A stretch of DNA of 64,000 nt from Lysobacter ciconiae (GCF_015209725.1 NZ_CP063656.1:1037001-1101000), one strand, 5' to 3'; shown: positions 35,194-44,620, counted from the stretch's first letter. A program made the numbers and translations. Notes: generated by a model not told the origin, from the letters alone.

Positions 35194-35281
35194 GGGGGTG
35201 AATGCCCTTGCGGCGAATGTCCCCCGGCACCGATGAAGCCGGTGCCTCCTCCTTTATTTCGCCGCAAGGGCATTCACCCCC
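35194..35281. repeat. Cruciform repeat, copy A
   Basis: Perfect 24-bp inverted arms (35194-35217 and 35258-35281, GGGGGTGAATGCCC...) enclose a core TGTCCCCCGGC...GCCTCCTCCTTTA with an inner hairpin (GGCACCG at 35226-35232, CGGTGCC at 35240-35246). The same core, with different arms and tip, recurs in opposite orientation at 35334-35418. Confidence 0.9.
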
Positions 35282-35333
35282 GCCGTTCCAACATCGCTGG
35301 TGGTTGTAAAAGCGGACACCCCACCTCAGGGGT

Positions 35334-35418
35334 GAGCTGGATGCCTTCGGGGCGAAATAAAGGAGGAGGCCGCCGCAGGCGGCGGCCGGGGGACATTCGC
35401 CCGGAAGGCATGCAGCTC
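35334..35418. repeat. Cruciform repeat, copy B (opposite orientation)
   Basis: 23-bp arms with two mismatches (35334-35356 and 35396-35418, GAGCTGGATGCCTTC...) enclose the reverse complement of the copy A core (TAAAGGAGGAGGC...GCCGGGGGACA), with a different inner hairpin (GGCCGCC/GGCGGCC, 35368-35387). CGCCGTTCC follows both copies. The rest of the 533-base intergenic space holds the catalase upstream region and the aminotransferase terminator. Confidence 0.88.
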
Positions 35419-35460
35419 ACGCCCCCCTCCCGCCGTTCCGGTCGCCACCGGGAGTCCGGA

Positions 35461-35492
35461 AAAGAACAACAAAAAGCCGGGTTTCCCCGGCT
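35461..35492 (-). terminator. Terminator of the aminotransferase gene
   Basis: On the minus strand AGCCGGG-GAAA-CCCGGCT is followed by TTTTGTTGTTCTTT. Confidence 0.85.
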
Positions 35493-35542
35493 CCTCGTGC
35501 GCTTGAACAGCGCGAACACCCGCGCAGTCGTTTTGCGCGACG

Positions 35543-37042
35543 TCAGTTGCTGGCGCGCGGACCTTCGCGCAACGCCCGACCGACCATATTGACCAGCAGC
35601 TCGATCTCGGCGCTGGTGCTGGTGAAGGTCGGGGTGAAGCGTAGCGAATTGGCGCCGCCGTGGATCACGCCGATGCCGTGCTCGCGCAGCCATTCCTCGG
35701 TCGAGTTGCTGCCGAAGCACTTGAACTCATCCGACAGCTCGCACGAGAACAGCAGGCCGGTGCCCTGGACCTTGGTGATCATGCCGCCCAGTTCGGACTT
35801 CAGTGCTTCCAGTTTCTCCAGCGCCTCGGCGCCACGGGCACGAATGTTCTCGCGCAGCTCCGGCGTAACCATCTCAAGCACCGCGCATGCGGTATCCAGC
35901 GCGCGCGGGTTGGTGGTCATCGTGTTGCCGTACAGACCCTTGCGATAGGCATTGCCGGCGCGCTCGTTCACGGCCAGCACCGACAGCGGGTACTGGCCGG
36001 CATTGAGCGCCTTGGAATAGGTTTCCATGTCCGGCGCTTCCACGCCTTCGAAACCGGGGTAGTCGATGATCGAGAGCACCCCATTGGCACGCAGGCCGGC
36101 CTGGATGGAGTCCACCAGCAGGAACGAGCCGTGTTCGCGGGTCAGCTCGCGGGCGGTCTTGTAGAACTCGACGGGAACGCTGCGGCCGGGGTCGCCTTCG
36201 CCCATCACCGGCTCAAGGAACATCGCCTCGATGAACCAGCCCTTGGCATCCGCGTCGGCAAATGCCTGCTTCAGCGCGTCCATGTCGTAGGGCTCCACGA
36301 CGATCACGCTGTCCTCGCCACGGTAGCTGGCCAGGTACTGCTCGTAGGCTTTGCGGGTGGAGTTGGAGTACAGCGCCGGTCGATCCGTGCGGCCGTGGAA
36401 CCCGCCCTTGACCACCAGGCGCTTGATGCGGTGGCCGGCGCGCTTGCCACCCTCGTCGGTCATCGTCTTGGCGTTCGCATCGGCGATCCGCGCGGCCAGG
36501 GTGACCGACTCGGAGCCCGAGTTGAGGCACATGAAGTGGGTGAACGGACACTCGCGCTCGACACCGATCGCCTCGCGCAGCAGCGTGCTCAGCCGCAGCT
36601 GGGAGATGCTCGGGGTCATGATGTTCGCCATCGCCTGTGGCTTGGCCATGGCGGCGATCACCTGCGCGGGCGCATGGCCGAAGCCGAGCATGCCGTAACC
36701 GCCGGAGTCGTGGATCACCGCGCCCTTCAGCGTCACGATCCACGGACCGCGGGCGGCGAGGGCGACGTACGGGTTGACCGCGTCGTCCTGGTAGAAGTTG
36801 ATGAACCCGGCCTGCAGCTTCTGCATCTGGCTGGCTTCGTCCAGGTCCAGCAGGTCGGCGAAATGCTTCTTCACCTCGGCGTATTCGGCCACGGCGGCAT
36901 CCACCGCTTCGCCTAGCTCGGCGTTGTCGGCGAACTGGGCCAGGACCGCATCATCCAGGCCGACCGTGCGGCGCGAGCCGCCGTGGGCGCGCAGGGGCGC
37001 AAGCTTGCTGGCGATGGCGTTTGAGTGGGTGGCGCTGGGCAT
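35543..37042 (-). CDS. Class III pyridoxal-phosphate aminotransferase
   Basis: A 499-residue fold-type I enzyme. The PLP lysine is probably the K in TYSKALNAGQYPLSVLAV (about residue 343), and the cofactor Asp lies in LLVDSIQAG, a variant of the common DEVQTG. GSESVTLAARIADAN and VKGGFHGRTD are other family blocks. The ATG at 37042 has GGAGGAG upstream. Substrate cannot be read from the sequence; lysine or omega-amino acid transamination is possible. It is alone, with its own terminator. Confidence 0.82.
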   Translation of the reverse strand: MPSATHSNAIASKLAPLRAHGGSRRTVGLDDAVLAQFADNAELGEAVDAAVAEYAEVKKHFADLLDLDEASQMQKLQAGFINFYQDDAVNPYVALAARGPWIVTLKGAVIHDSGGYGMLGFGHAPAQVIAAMAKPQAMANIMTPSISQLRLSTLLREAIGVERECPFTHFMCLNSGSESVTLAARIADANAKTMTDEGGKRAGHRIKRLVVKGGFHGRTDRPALYSNSTRKAYEQYLASYRGEDSVIVVEPYDMDALKQAFADADAKGWFIEAMFLEPVMGEGDPGRSVPVEFYKTARELTREHGSFLLVDSIQAGLRANGVLSIIDYPGFEGVEAPDMETYSKALNAGQYPLSVLAVNERAGNAYRKGLYGNTMTTNPRALDTACAVLEMVTPELRENIRARGAEALEKLEALKSELGGMITKVQGTGLLFSCELSDEFKCFGSNSTEEWLREHGIGVIHGGANSLRFTPTFTSTSAEIELLVNMVGRALREGPRASN

Positions 37043-37140
37043 CGGTGTTGCTCCTCCGCAGGGTTGATCGCAGTGCCCGGGCACCGCAAACAAAAATGCG
37101 CGGGCGCGCCGCGCAAGAGATTTACGTTGTATTTCAAACA

Positions 37141-37156
37141 GTTAGCCGATTCTAAC
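37141..37156 (-). promoter_or_regulatory. Inverted repeat overlapping a possible -10 of the aminotransferase gene
   Basis: GTTAG-N6-CTAAC (37141-37156) includes TAGAAT on the minus strand, about 105 bases before the start codon. The -35 is poor. An operator at the promoter is plausible but unproven. Confidence 0.3.
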
Positions 37157-37274
37157 ACGGCGCGGAGATCGGCATAACCCCCGGACGGCGCGCGGCGTAT
37201 CGCTACACTATGCGATTTGCCGCAGGCCTCGTGTCCCGTCCTGCGCGATCGCCTGCACCCGTGAAAGCACTGTC

Positions 37275-38336
37275 TTGAAAAAATCCGACTTCGACTATCC
37301 ATTGCCCCCGGAGCTGATCGCGCAGGCGCCGCTGGCGCGGCGATCGGCCAGCCGCCTGCTGCTGGTCCCGACGGCGCCGGCGGCGTTTTCCGACCATGTG
37401 TTCAGCGAGCTCCCGGCGCTGCTGGAGCCCGGCGACCTGCTGGTGTTCAACGACACCCGGGTGATTCCGGCGCGCCTGTTCGGCGCCAAGAGCACGGGCG
37501 GCCGCGTCGAGATCCTGATCGAGCGGCTGCTGGAGGAGGATTGCGCCCGCGCCCAGTTGGGCGTCAGCAAATCGCCGAAGCAGGGCGCGCGGATCCAGCT
37601 CGACGCCGGCGGCGAGGCCGAGGTCCTCGGTCGGGACGGGGAGTTCTACCGCCTGCGGTTTCATCTTGGCGAGCCGCTGGACGCCTATCTGGAGCGGGTC
37701 GGCCGCCTGCCCCTGCCGCCGTACATCCAGCGCGAGCCCGACGAGGAGGATCTGGAGCGCTACCAGACCGTATTCGCGCGCGAGACCGGCGCGGTGGCCG
37801 CACCGACGGCCGGGCTGCATTTCGACCCGGCGTTGCTCGAGGCGCTGGCGGCGCGCGGCGTCGAGTTCGGCCACGTCACGCTGCACGTGGGTGCTGGCAC
37901 CTTCCAGCCGGTCCGCGTCGACGACCTGGCCGATCACGTCATGCATGCCGAGCGGCTGCACGTCGATGCAGCGCTGGTCGGGCAGGTCGCGCGGGTGCGG
38001 GCAGCAGGTGGCCGCGTGATCGCGGTGGGCACGACGGTGGTGCGCGCACTGGAAACGGCGATGCAGCCGAGCCCGGAGAATCCCGACGGCGAGTTGCGGC
38101 CGTATGCCGGCGAGAGCCGGCTGTTCATCGTTCCCGGCTACCGGATCCGTGCGGTCGACGCGATGATCACCAATTTCCACCTGCCCGAAAGCACGCTGCT
38201 GATGATGGTCTCGGCCTTCGCCGGCCGCGACCGGGTCTTCGCCGCCTATGCGCACGCGGTCGCGGCGCGTTACCGGTTCTTTTCCTACGGCGACGCGATG
38301 TTGCTGTTTCCCGATCCTGGAGCAACACGGCAATGA
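37275..38336 (+). CDS. queA: S-adenosylmethionine:tRNA ribosyltransferase-isomerase
   Basis: Builds the cyclopentane ring of queuosine from SAM on preQ1-tRNA. The 353-residue protein starts KKSDFDYPLPPELIAQ and contains LLVFNDTRVIPARL, GRLPLPPYI, AAPTAGLHFD and VGAGTFQPVR, all conserved. The end overlaps tgt by four bases. It is the first gene of queA-tgt-yajC-secD-secF, a widespread gene order. Confidence 0.97.
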   Translation: MKKSDFDYPLPPELIAQAPLARRSASRLLLVPTAPAAFSDHVFSELPALLEPGDLLVFNDTRVIPARLFGAKSTGGRVEILIERLLEEDCARAQLGVSKSPKQGARIQLDAGGEAEVLGRDGEFYRLRFHLGEPLDAYLERVGRLPLPPYIQREPDEEDLERYQTVFARETGAVAAPTAGLHFDPALLEALAARGVEFGHVTLHVGAGTFQPVRVDDLADHVMHAERLHVDAALVGQVARVRAAGGRVIAVGTTVVRALETAMQPSPENPDGELRPYAGESRLFIVPGYRIRAVDAMITNFHLPESTLLMMVSAFAGRDRVFAAYAHAVAARYRFFSYGDAMLLFPDPGATRQ

Positions 38337-39442
38337 GCCGGATGGCATTTGAACTGCTGGGTACCGACGGCGCCGCACGCCGCGGACGTCTTGGCTTCCC
38401 GCGTGGCATCGTCGAGACGCCGGCCTTCATGCCGGTGGGCACCTACGGCACGGTTAAAGGCATCTATCCGCAGGCCGTGCGCGAGCTGGGTGCCCAGATG
38501 GTCCTGGGCAATACCTTCCATCTGTTTCTGCGCCCGGGCCTGGAGGTGATCGAGGCGCACGGCGGGCTGCACGGCTTCATGCGCTGGGATGGCCCGATCC
38601 TGACCGATTCGGGCGGCTTCCAGGTGTTCTCGCTGGCGCATAAGCGCAAGATCACCGAGGCGGGCGTGACCTTCGCCGCGCCGATCGACGGCCGCAAGGT
38701 GTTCCTCGGTCCCGAGGAGAGCATGCACATCCAGAAGGTGCTCGGCTCCGACGTGGTGATGATCTTCGACGAGTGCACCCCGTATCCGGCCACCGAGGAG
38801 GTCGCGCGCACGTCGATGGAACTCAGCCTGCGCTGGGCGGAACGCTCCCGCAAGGCGCACGAGGGCAACGATGCCGCCCTGTTCGGCATCGTCCAGGGCG
38901 GCGTCCACCACGAACTGCGCACGCACTCGGCGGCCGGTCTCACCGGCATTGGTTTTGACGGCTACGCCATCGGCGGGCTGGCGGTGGGCGAGCCGGAGGA
39001 CGAGCGCAACGCCATGCTGGAGCACACCTGCCCGCAACTGCCGCCCGATCGTCCGCGCTACCTGATGGGCGTCGGCCGGCCGGAAGACCTGGTGGAAGGC
39101 GTCGCCCGCGGCATCGACATGTTCGATTGCGTCATGCCGACCCGCAACGCGCGCAACGGCCATTTCTTTACCGCGACCGGCACGGTGCGCATCCGCAACG
39201 CGAAGTACGAGCATGACCTGGGACCGATCGAGGAGGGCTGTGACTGCACCGCCTGCGCCGGTGGTTTCAGCCGCAGCTACCTGCGCCATCTGGACCGCTG
39301 CAACGAGATGCTCGGACCGATGCTGGGCACCGCGCACAACCTGCGTTACTACCAGCGTTTGATGGCGCAGATGCGCGAGGCGATCGCCGCGGGAACTTTC
39401 GCGGCATTCCGTGAGTCCTTCTACGCGGCGCGCACGCCATAA
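38333..39442 (+). CDS. tgt: tRNA-guanine transglycosylase
   Basis: Exchanges G34 for preQ1 in GUN tRNAs, the step before QueA. The 369-residue protein has FMPVGTYGTVKG, the catalytic Asp in DSGGFQVFSL, the second Asp in MFDCVMPTRNARNG, and the zinc site C-x-C-x2-C...H (CDCTACAGGFSRSYLRHL). The ATG overlaps the queA stop (ATGA). Confidence 0.98.
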   Translation: MSRMAFELLGTDGAARRGRLGFPRGIVETPAFMPVGTYGTVKGIYPQAVRELGAQMVLGNTFHLFLRPGLEVIEAHGGLHGFMRWDGPILTDSGGFQVFSLAHKRKITEAGVTFAAPIDGRKVFLGPEESMHIQKVLGSDVVMIFDECTPYPATEEVARTSMELSLRWAERSRKAHEGNDAALFGIVQGGVHHELRTHSAAGLTGIGFDGYAIGGLAVGEPEDERNAMLEHTCPQLPPDRPRYLMGVGRPEDLVEGVARGIDMFDCVMPTRNARNGHFFTATGTVRIRNAKYEHDLGPIEEGCDCTACAGGFSRSYLRHLDRCNEMLGPMLGTAHNLRYYQRLMAQMREAIAAGTFAAFRESFYAARTP

Positions 39443-39533
39443 GCGGCGACGCGCCATGCCCGCGTCGCCCGCGTGGGTGTTGGCAACCCATGACATAATC
39501 TCCGGCTGTTTTTCGTCCTTACGGAATATCGAC

Positions 39534-39872
39534 ATGAACCTGCTTGATCTGGTGATCGCTCCCGCCCATGCCCAGGCCGCCGCTGCTCCTGCGGGTGGGA
39601 TGGGAATGTCCCTGCTGTTCCCGGTCCTGCTGATCGGCGTGATGTACTTCCTGATGATCCGTCCGCAGATGAAGCGCGCCAAGGAGCACAAGGCGATGCT
39701 TGGCCAGCTGGCCATGGGTGATGAGGTGCTGACCAACGGCGGCGTTGCCGGCGTGGTCACGGCTCTGGGGGAGAACTTCGTCACCGTGGAAATCGCCGAC
39801 AACGTCCGCATCCGCGTGCAGCGTGGCTCGATCGCCAACGTGCTGCCCAAGGGCACCTTGAAAGCCGCCTGA
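39534..39872 (+). CDS. yajC: Sec translocon accessory protein YajC
   Basis: A 112-residue single-span membrane protein of the SecDF-YajC complex. The transmembrane helix is at about residues 24-42 (LLFPVLLIGVMYFLMIRP), followed by KEHKAMLGQLAMGDEVLTNGG, a family hallmark. The region before the start has GACATAATC, a possible internal -10. A GC hairpin (39903-39920) separates it from secD. Confidence 0.95.
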   Translation: MNLLDLVIAPAHAQAAAAPAGGMGMSLLFPVLLIGVMYFLMIRPQMKRAKEHKAMLGQLAMGDEVLTNGGVAGVVTALGENFVTVEIADNVRIRVQRGSIANVLPKGTLKAA

Positions 39873-39933
39873 TCGCGGTCACCACTTTTTTCTAGAAGCA
39901 GGGGCGGCCGAACGGCCGCCGCAGGGGTAATCG

Positions 39934-41799
39934 ATGCTCACTTACGCGCGCTGGAAATACGTCGTCCTGGTGCTGGCCATCCTGTTCAGCACTATCTACG
40001 CGTTGCCGAACCTGTACCAGAAGGATCCCTCGGTGCAGGTCACCGCCAACCGTGGCGCACCGATCGACGAGGCGCTGGTCCAGCGCGTGTCCGAAACGCT
40101 GCGCAAGTCCGGGATTCCGACCAAGCAGGTCGCCATCGATGGTGACAACCTGCTGGTGCGCCTGACCGGCACGGACGACCAGTCCAAGGCCGCCGACGCG
40201 CTGGCGCCGGTGCTGGGCAACGACTACGTCACTGCGCTGAACTTGGCGTCGACCGTCCCGCCGTGGCTGGACAACATCGGCGCCCACGGCATGCTGCTCG
40301 GCCTCGATCTGCAGGGCGGTGTCCACTTCTTGATGCAGGTCGACCAGAAGGCGGCGCTGGACAAGCACCTGGATGCGATCGTCGAGGACGTGCGCGTGGT
40401 CCTGCGCGACGGACGCGTGCGCTACGAGTCGGTCACCCGGCGCCCGGACAACTCGGTCAACGTGCGCCTTGTGGACGCGGCCGATGCGGCTGCGGCGCGC
40501 AAGAAGATCATGGCCAGCCAGCCGGACCTGCGCCTGGACGGCAATGGACAGGTCCTGACCCTGCAGATCCCGGAACCGGAAATGCAGCGGATGATGACGG
40601 ACGCGCTGAACCAGAACCTGGGCACGCTGCGCAACCGCATCAACGCGCTGGGCGTGGCCGAGCCGCTGATCCAGCGCCAGGGCAACGACCGGATCGTGGT
40701 CGAGCTGCCCGGCGTGCAGGACACCGCGCAGGCCAAGCGGGTGATCGGCGCGACCGCGACACTGGAATACCGCGCGGTGGTCGAAGGCGATGCCTACGAC
40801 GCCGTGGCCACCGGCAACGTGCCGCCGCAGGCCAAGGTCTATTACCGGCGCGAGCTGGGAATCGACGGCAAGCCGGTGCCGATCCTGCTCAACAAGCGGG
40901 TGATCGCCTCGGGCGACCAGCTGGTCGGCGCGACCTCGGGTCTGGACCCGCAATCGGGCACGCCGGCGGTCTCGGTCAAGCTGGACAGCTCCGGTGGCCA
41001 GCGCATGTTCGACTTCACCAGTTCCAGCGTGGGCAAGCCGATGGCGGTGGTCTACATCGAGCGCATCCCGCAGGTCCGCATGGTCGATGGCAAGGAAGTC
41101 CGCAGCACCAAGGTCAGCGAGGAGGTCATCTCGGTGGCCAACATCAATGGCGTGTTCGGCAAGGATTTCCAGACCACCGGCCTGGAAAGCATGAAGGAGG
41201 CGACCGATCTCGCGCTGTTGCTGCGCTCGGGCTCGCTGGCCGCGCCGATGGATTTCGTTGAAGAGCGCATCGTCGGCCCCAGCCTGGGCCGGGAGAACAT
41301 CGAGCGCGGGCTGAAGGCGGTCATCTTCTCGTTCGCGTTCGTGCTGGTGTTTTTCCTCATCTATTACCGGATGTTCGGCGTCATCACCTGCGCCGCGCTG
41401 CTTCTGAACATCCTGATGCTGGTGGCGGTGATGTCGCTGTTCGGCTTCACCATGACCCTGCCGGGCATGGCGGGTATCGCACTGACAGTGGGCCTGTCGG
41501 TGGATGCGAACGTGCTGATCAACGAGCGGATACGCGAGGAGTTGCGACTCGGCGTGCCGCCCAAGTCGGCCATTGCGCTGGGCTACGAGAAGGCCACCAG
41601 CACCATCGTCGATGCCAACCTGACCACCTTGCTGGCCGGCGTGGCGATGTTCGCCTTCGGCACCGGGCCGGTGAAGGGCTTCGCGGTGGCACTGATCATC
41701 GGCATCATCACCTCGATGTACACCGCGGTGTCGGCGTCGCGCGCGATGGCAACGCTGCTCTACGGCAGTCGGCGCAAGCTCAAGTCCATTGCGATCTGA
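39934..41799 (+). CDS. secD: Protein translocase subunit SecD
   Basis: Large subunit of SecDF, which uses the proton gradient to pull secreted proteins out of SecYEG. The 621-residue protein has an N-terminal helix, a large periplasmic part (about residues 35-445) and a C-terminal block of five helices with MTLPGMAGIALTVGLSVDANVLINERIREE, the conserved proton-path region. GLDLQGGVHFLMQVD near residue 122 is also typical. SecF follows after 15 bases. Confidence 0.98.
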   Translation: MLTYARWKYVVLVLAILFSTIYALPNLYQKDPSVQVTANRGAPIDEALVQRVSETLRKSGIPTKQVAIDGDNLLVRLTGTDDQSKAADALAPVLGNDYVTALNLASTVPPWLDNIGAHGMLLGLDLQGGVHFLMQVDQKAALDKHLDAIVEDVRVVLRDGRVRYESVTRRPDNSVNVRLVDAADAAAARKKIMASQPDLRLDGNGQVLTLQIPEPEMQRMMTDALNQNLGTLRNRINALGVAEPLIQRQGNDRIVVELPGVQDTAQAKRVIGATATLEYRAVVEGDAYDAVATGNVPPQAKVYYRRELGIDGKPVPILLNKRVIASGDQLVGATSGLDPQSGTPAVSVKLDSSGGQRMFDFTSSSVGKPMAVVYIERIPQVRMVDGKEVRSTKVSEEVISVANINGVFGKDFQTTGLESMKEATDLALLLRSGSLAAPMDFVEERIVGPSLGRENIERGLKAVIFSFAFVLVFFLIYYRMFGVITCAALLLNILMLVAVMSLFGFTMTLPGMAGIALTVGLSVDANVLINERIREELRLGVPPKSAIALGYEKATSTIVDANLTTLLAGVAMFAFGTGPVKGFAVALIIGIITSMYTAVSASRAMATLLYGSRRKLKSIAI

Positions 41800-41814
41800 C
41801 CGCAGGAACCGATC

Positions 41815-42780
41815 ATGAAACCATTCACCCTCATCCCCAATGTCACCAACATCGACTTCCTGCGCCTGCGCGGGGCGTCGTTCGTGGTCTCCATCATCCT
41901 GCTGGCGGTATCGGTGGGCGCGATCGCGTTCAACGGGTTCAACTTCGCGCTGGACTTCACCGGCGGTACGGTGACCGAGCTGCGCTTCGAGCAGCCCGTG
42001 GACGTCAACGACGCGCGCAAGCGCCTGGCTGACGCGGGCTACGGCAGCGCCGAGGTGCTGACCTTCGGTTCGGGCAACGATCTGCTGGTCCGCCTGCAGT
42101 CCGGCGAGGAAGGCGCGGACGGCGATCTGGAAACCAACGACCGTACCGCCCGCCAGATCACCAACGCGGTATCCACTCCCGACAACCCGGGCACGGTGAT
42201 GCGCAGTGACTTCGTCGGCCCGCAGGTCGGCAAGGAACTCGCGCTCAACGGCATCTGGGCGCTGATCTTCGTGGTCGTCGGGTTCCTGGTCTACATCTCG
42301 ACCCGGTTCGAGCGCAAGTTCGCGATCGCCGCCGTGCTGACCTCGCTGCAGGACTCGGTGATCGTGGTTGGCTGGTTTGCCCTGAGCGGCCACGAGTTCG
42401 ACCTCACCGTGCTGGCCGGCATCCTGTCGGTGGTGGGCTTCTCGATCAACGATACGATCGTGGTGTTCGACCGTATCCGCGAGAACTTCCGCACGATGCG
42501 CACCAGTCCGTCCGCGATCATCAACGCCTCGATCAACCAGACGCTCTCGCGCACGATCATCACCTCGGTGGCTTCGTTCCTGACCGTGTTCGCGCTGTAC
42601 ATCTACGGCGGCGGGTCGCTGCAGGGCATGGCGGAGGCGATGATGATCGGCGTGGTGATCGGCACGATGTCCTCGATCTTCGTGGCCTCGCCGCTGCTGA
42701 CCATCGGTTTCCTGAAGGTCACCAAGCAGGACCTGATGCCGAAGGCCCGCGACGAAGAGGCCCTGGCCCGCCGGCCGTGA
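41815..42780 (+). CDS. secF: Protein translocase subunit SecF
   Basis: Partner of SecD in the same complex. The 321-residue protein has an N-terminal helix, the FALDFTGGTVTELRF segment, a periplasmic domain, and five further helices with LAGILSVVGFSINDTIVVFDRIREN, mirroring SecD. A clear terminator follows 26 bases downstream and ends the operon. Confidence 0.98.
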   Translation: MKPFTLIPNVTNIDFLRLRGASFVVSIILLAVSVGAIAFNGFNFALDFTGGTVTELRFEQPVDVNDARKRLADAGYGSAEVLTFGSGNDLLVRLQSGEEGADGDLETNDRTARQITNAVSTPDNPGTVMRSDFVGPQVGKELALNGIWALIFVVVGFLVYISTRFERKFAIAAVLTSLQDSVIVVGWFALSGHEFDLTVLAGILSVVGFSINDTIVVFDRIRENFRTMRTSPSAIINASINQTLSRTIITSVASFLTVFALYIYGGGSLQGMAEAMMIGVVIGTMSSIFVASPLLTIGFLKVTKQDLMPKARDEEALARRP

Positions 42781-42805
42781 GTCTGTAAACGCCGCAATCA
42801 AGAAA

Positions 42806-42832
42806 GGCCGCGCTGGAATGCGCGGCCTTTTT
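42806..42832 (+). terminator. Terminator of the queA-secF operon
   Basis: GGCCGCGC (42806-42813) pairs with GCGCGGCC (42820-42827) around a TGGAAT loop and is followed by TTTTT. Confidence 0.88.
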
Positions 42833-42894
42833 CGTTGGTCCGATCTGCTGGTTCGATGGAGCGGGCCCGGTCTGCTCAGCGTCCGCCCGCTGAA

Positions 42895-43725
42895 TCAGTC
42901 GAACGTGGCGGCGTAGCCGGTATTGAGGATGCGCTGCTGCAGCAGGCCGGCCACCTTGAGATTGCCGGCGATCAGCGGCCGGGGATTGATGCCGCGGCTG
43001 TCCATCGGGCCCGTGCTGCGATCGCGGAAATCGCTGACCTTGCCGCCGGCCTCGCGCACCATCAGTGCACCGGCGGCGATGTCCCAGGGCTTGATCCCGG
43101 CTTCGAAGTAGGCGTCGGCGCGTCCGCAGGCCACGTAGGCCAGATCGAGCGCGGCCGAGCCGGAGATGCGGATGTCCTGGATTTCGGTGAACAGGGTGTC
43201 CAGCGTCGTCAGCTGCGCGCTGGCGCGCTTGCGCTCGCGCGGCGGGAAGCCGGTCAGCACCATCGCCCCGTCCAGGTCCTTGCGGTCGGCGACGCGGATG
43301 CGCTTGTCGTTCAGGGTGGCGCCACTGCCGCGGCTGGCGGTGAATAGCTCGTTGCGCAGTGGGTCGAAGATCACCCCGTGCACCGGCTCGCCGTTCTCGA
43401 CCAGGGCGATGGACACGCAGAAGTGCGGGATGCCTCGCAGGTAGTTGCTGGTGCCGTCGAGCGGGTCGATGACCCAGGTCGAGCGCGCGGTGCCGCTCTT
43501 GGGCGACAGTAGGCCGCCTTCTTCGCCCAGGATGGCGTAATCGGGCGTGGCGCGGCGGAATTCCTTGATGATCTCCTTCTCGGCCAGCTCATCGACTTCG
43601 CTGGCGAAGTCCATCCGGTCCTTCTCGACCACGTTCAGCGCGTCCAGTTTGTGCATGTGCCGTAGCAGCACATTGCCGGCGGAGCGGGCGGCCTTGACCA
43701 TGAGGTTGATGGCGGGTTTCTGCAT
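42895..43725 (-). CDS. suhB: Inositol monophosphatase family protein SuhB
   Basis: A 276-residue Mg-dependent phosphatase; in E. coli SuhB also aids rRNA transcription antitermination. Metal-binding motifs are intact: GEEGG and the WVIDPLDGTSNY block, plus KPWDIAAGALMVREAGG near the C-terminus. I chose the ATG at 43725, which gives the family N-terminus MQKPAINLMVKAARSAG. It is divergent from trmJ. Confidence 0.93.
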   Translation of the reverse strand: MQKPAINLMVKAARSAGNVLLRHMHKLDALNVVEKDRMDFASEVDELAEKEIIKEFRRATPDYAILGEEGGLLSPKSGTARSTWVIDPLDGTSNYLRGIPHFCVSIALVENGEPVHGVIFDPLRNELFTASRGSGATLNDKRIRVADRKDLDGAMVLTGFPPRERKRASAQLTTLDTLFTEIQDIRISGSAALDLAYVACGRADAYFEAGIKPWDIAAGALMVREAGGKVSDFRDRSTGPMDSRGINPRPLIAGNLKVAGLLQQRILNTGYAATFD

Positions 43726-43831
43726 GGCAAAACGGCCTCGAGCGGGGAGGTGGGGAGTGGGCGAAGGGAAAGAGCGGCCGGCGATGGACGAACATGGTTC
43801 GTTGCCGGCCGCGCAGTTTACCATTGCCGCC

Positions 43832-44620
43832 ATGACCGCCGACCATCCGCACGTCCCGCCTGATCCCTCCCTGGCACAGCGCATCCGCATCGTCCTGGTC
43901 GGGACTCAGCATCCGGGCAATATCGGCTCCGCGGCGCGGGCGTTGAAGACGATGGGCCTGGACCGTCTGGTGCTGGTTGCGCCGCAACGCGCACCGGACG
44001 TGGAATCCTTCGCGCTGGCCGCCGGCGCCAACGACGTGCTGGACAGGGCGGTCACCTTCGAGACAGTGGCCGACGCGGTGGCCGATTGCCGCCTGGTCCT
44101 GGGGTGCACCGCGCGCAGCCGCCGGATCAGCCTTGAGGAGTTGATGCCGCGGGCCGCCGCGGAGCGCGCGGTGGCCGTTGCCGCGCAGGCCGAGGTGGCG
44201 CTGGTCTTCGGGCGCGAGCGCACTGGCTTGGAGAACCACGAGCTGCAGCTTTGCCACGCCGCCATCCATATCCCGGCCAATCCGGACTACAGCTCGCTGA
44301 ACCTGGCGGCCGCGGTGCAGGTCATCAGCTACGAACTGCGGCTTGCGTTGCTGGCGAGCCCTGAGGCCAATTCGCCCGCGCCAGCGGTGCCGGCCGAGCG
44401 CAATCCGCCCGCCTCGCACGCACAGATGGAGCATTTCTTCGCCCAGCTGGCCGAGACACTCGATGCCATCGACTTTCACAAGGGTCGATCGCCGGACTCG
44501 GCAATGCGCAAGCTGCGCCGGCTGTTCCTGCGCGTGGATCTGGAGGAGCGCGAGCTGCGCTTGCTGCGTGGAATCCTCGCCGATGCCAGCCGGATGGCGA
44601 TGCTGGCGGGACGACGCTGA
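43832..44620 (+). CDS. trmJ: tRNA (cytidine/uridine-2'-O-)-methyltransferase TrmJ
   Basis: SPOUT-class enzyme that methylates position 32 of tRNAs. The 262-residue protein has VGTQHPGNIGSAARALKTMGL, LVFGRERTGLENHEL and IPANPDYSSLNLAAAVQVISYEL, the three knot motifs, then a helical C-terminal tail. The start is uncertain: ATG 43832 fits relatives, while ATG 43784 in the same frame has the better ribosome binding site and would add 16 residues. Confidence 0.92.
   Translation: MTADHPHVPPDPSLAQRIRIVLVGTQHPGNIGSAARALKTMGLDRLVLVAPQRAPDVESFALAAGANDVLDRAVTFETVADAVADCRLVLGCTARSRRISLEELMPRAAAERAVAVAAQAEVALVFGRERTGLENHELQLCHAAIHIPANPDYSSLNLAAAVQVISYELRLALLASPEANSPAPAVPAERNPPASHAQMEHFFAQLAETLDAIDFHKGRSPDSAMRKLRRLFLRVDLEERELRLLRGILADASRMAMLAGRR

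Noticed and set aside
35006..35592. Possible proteins in the catalase-aminotransferase gap, and a longer catalase N-terminus
   Set aside because: They translate the cruciform repeat (RRKGIHP-type repeats) and are not conserved protein; the catalase starts at 35009 with AGGAG.
39892..42801. Very long open frames antisense to secD-secF (also opposite thrS, pheT and the GGDEF-EAL gene)
   Set aside because: They are mirror frames of GC-rich genes: Arg/His/Gln/Asp-rich translations with no domain and opposite well-supported genes.
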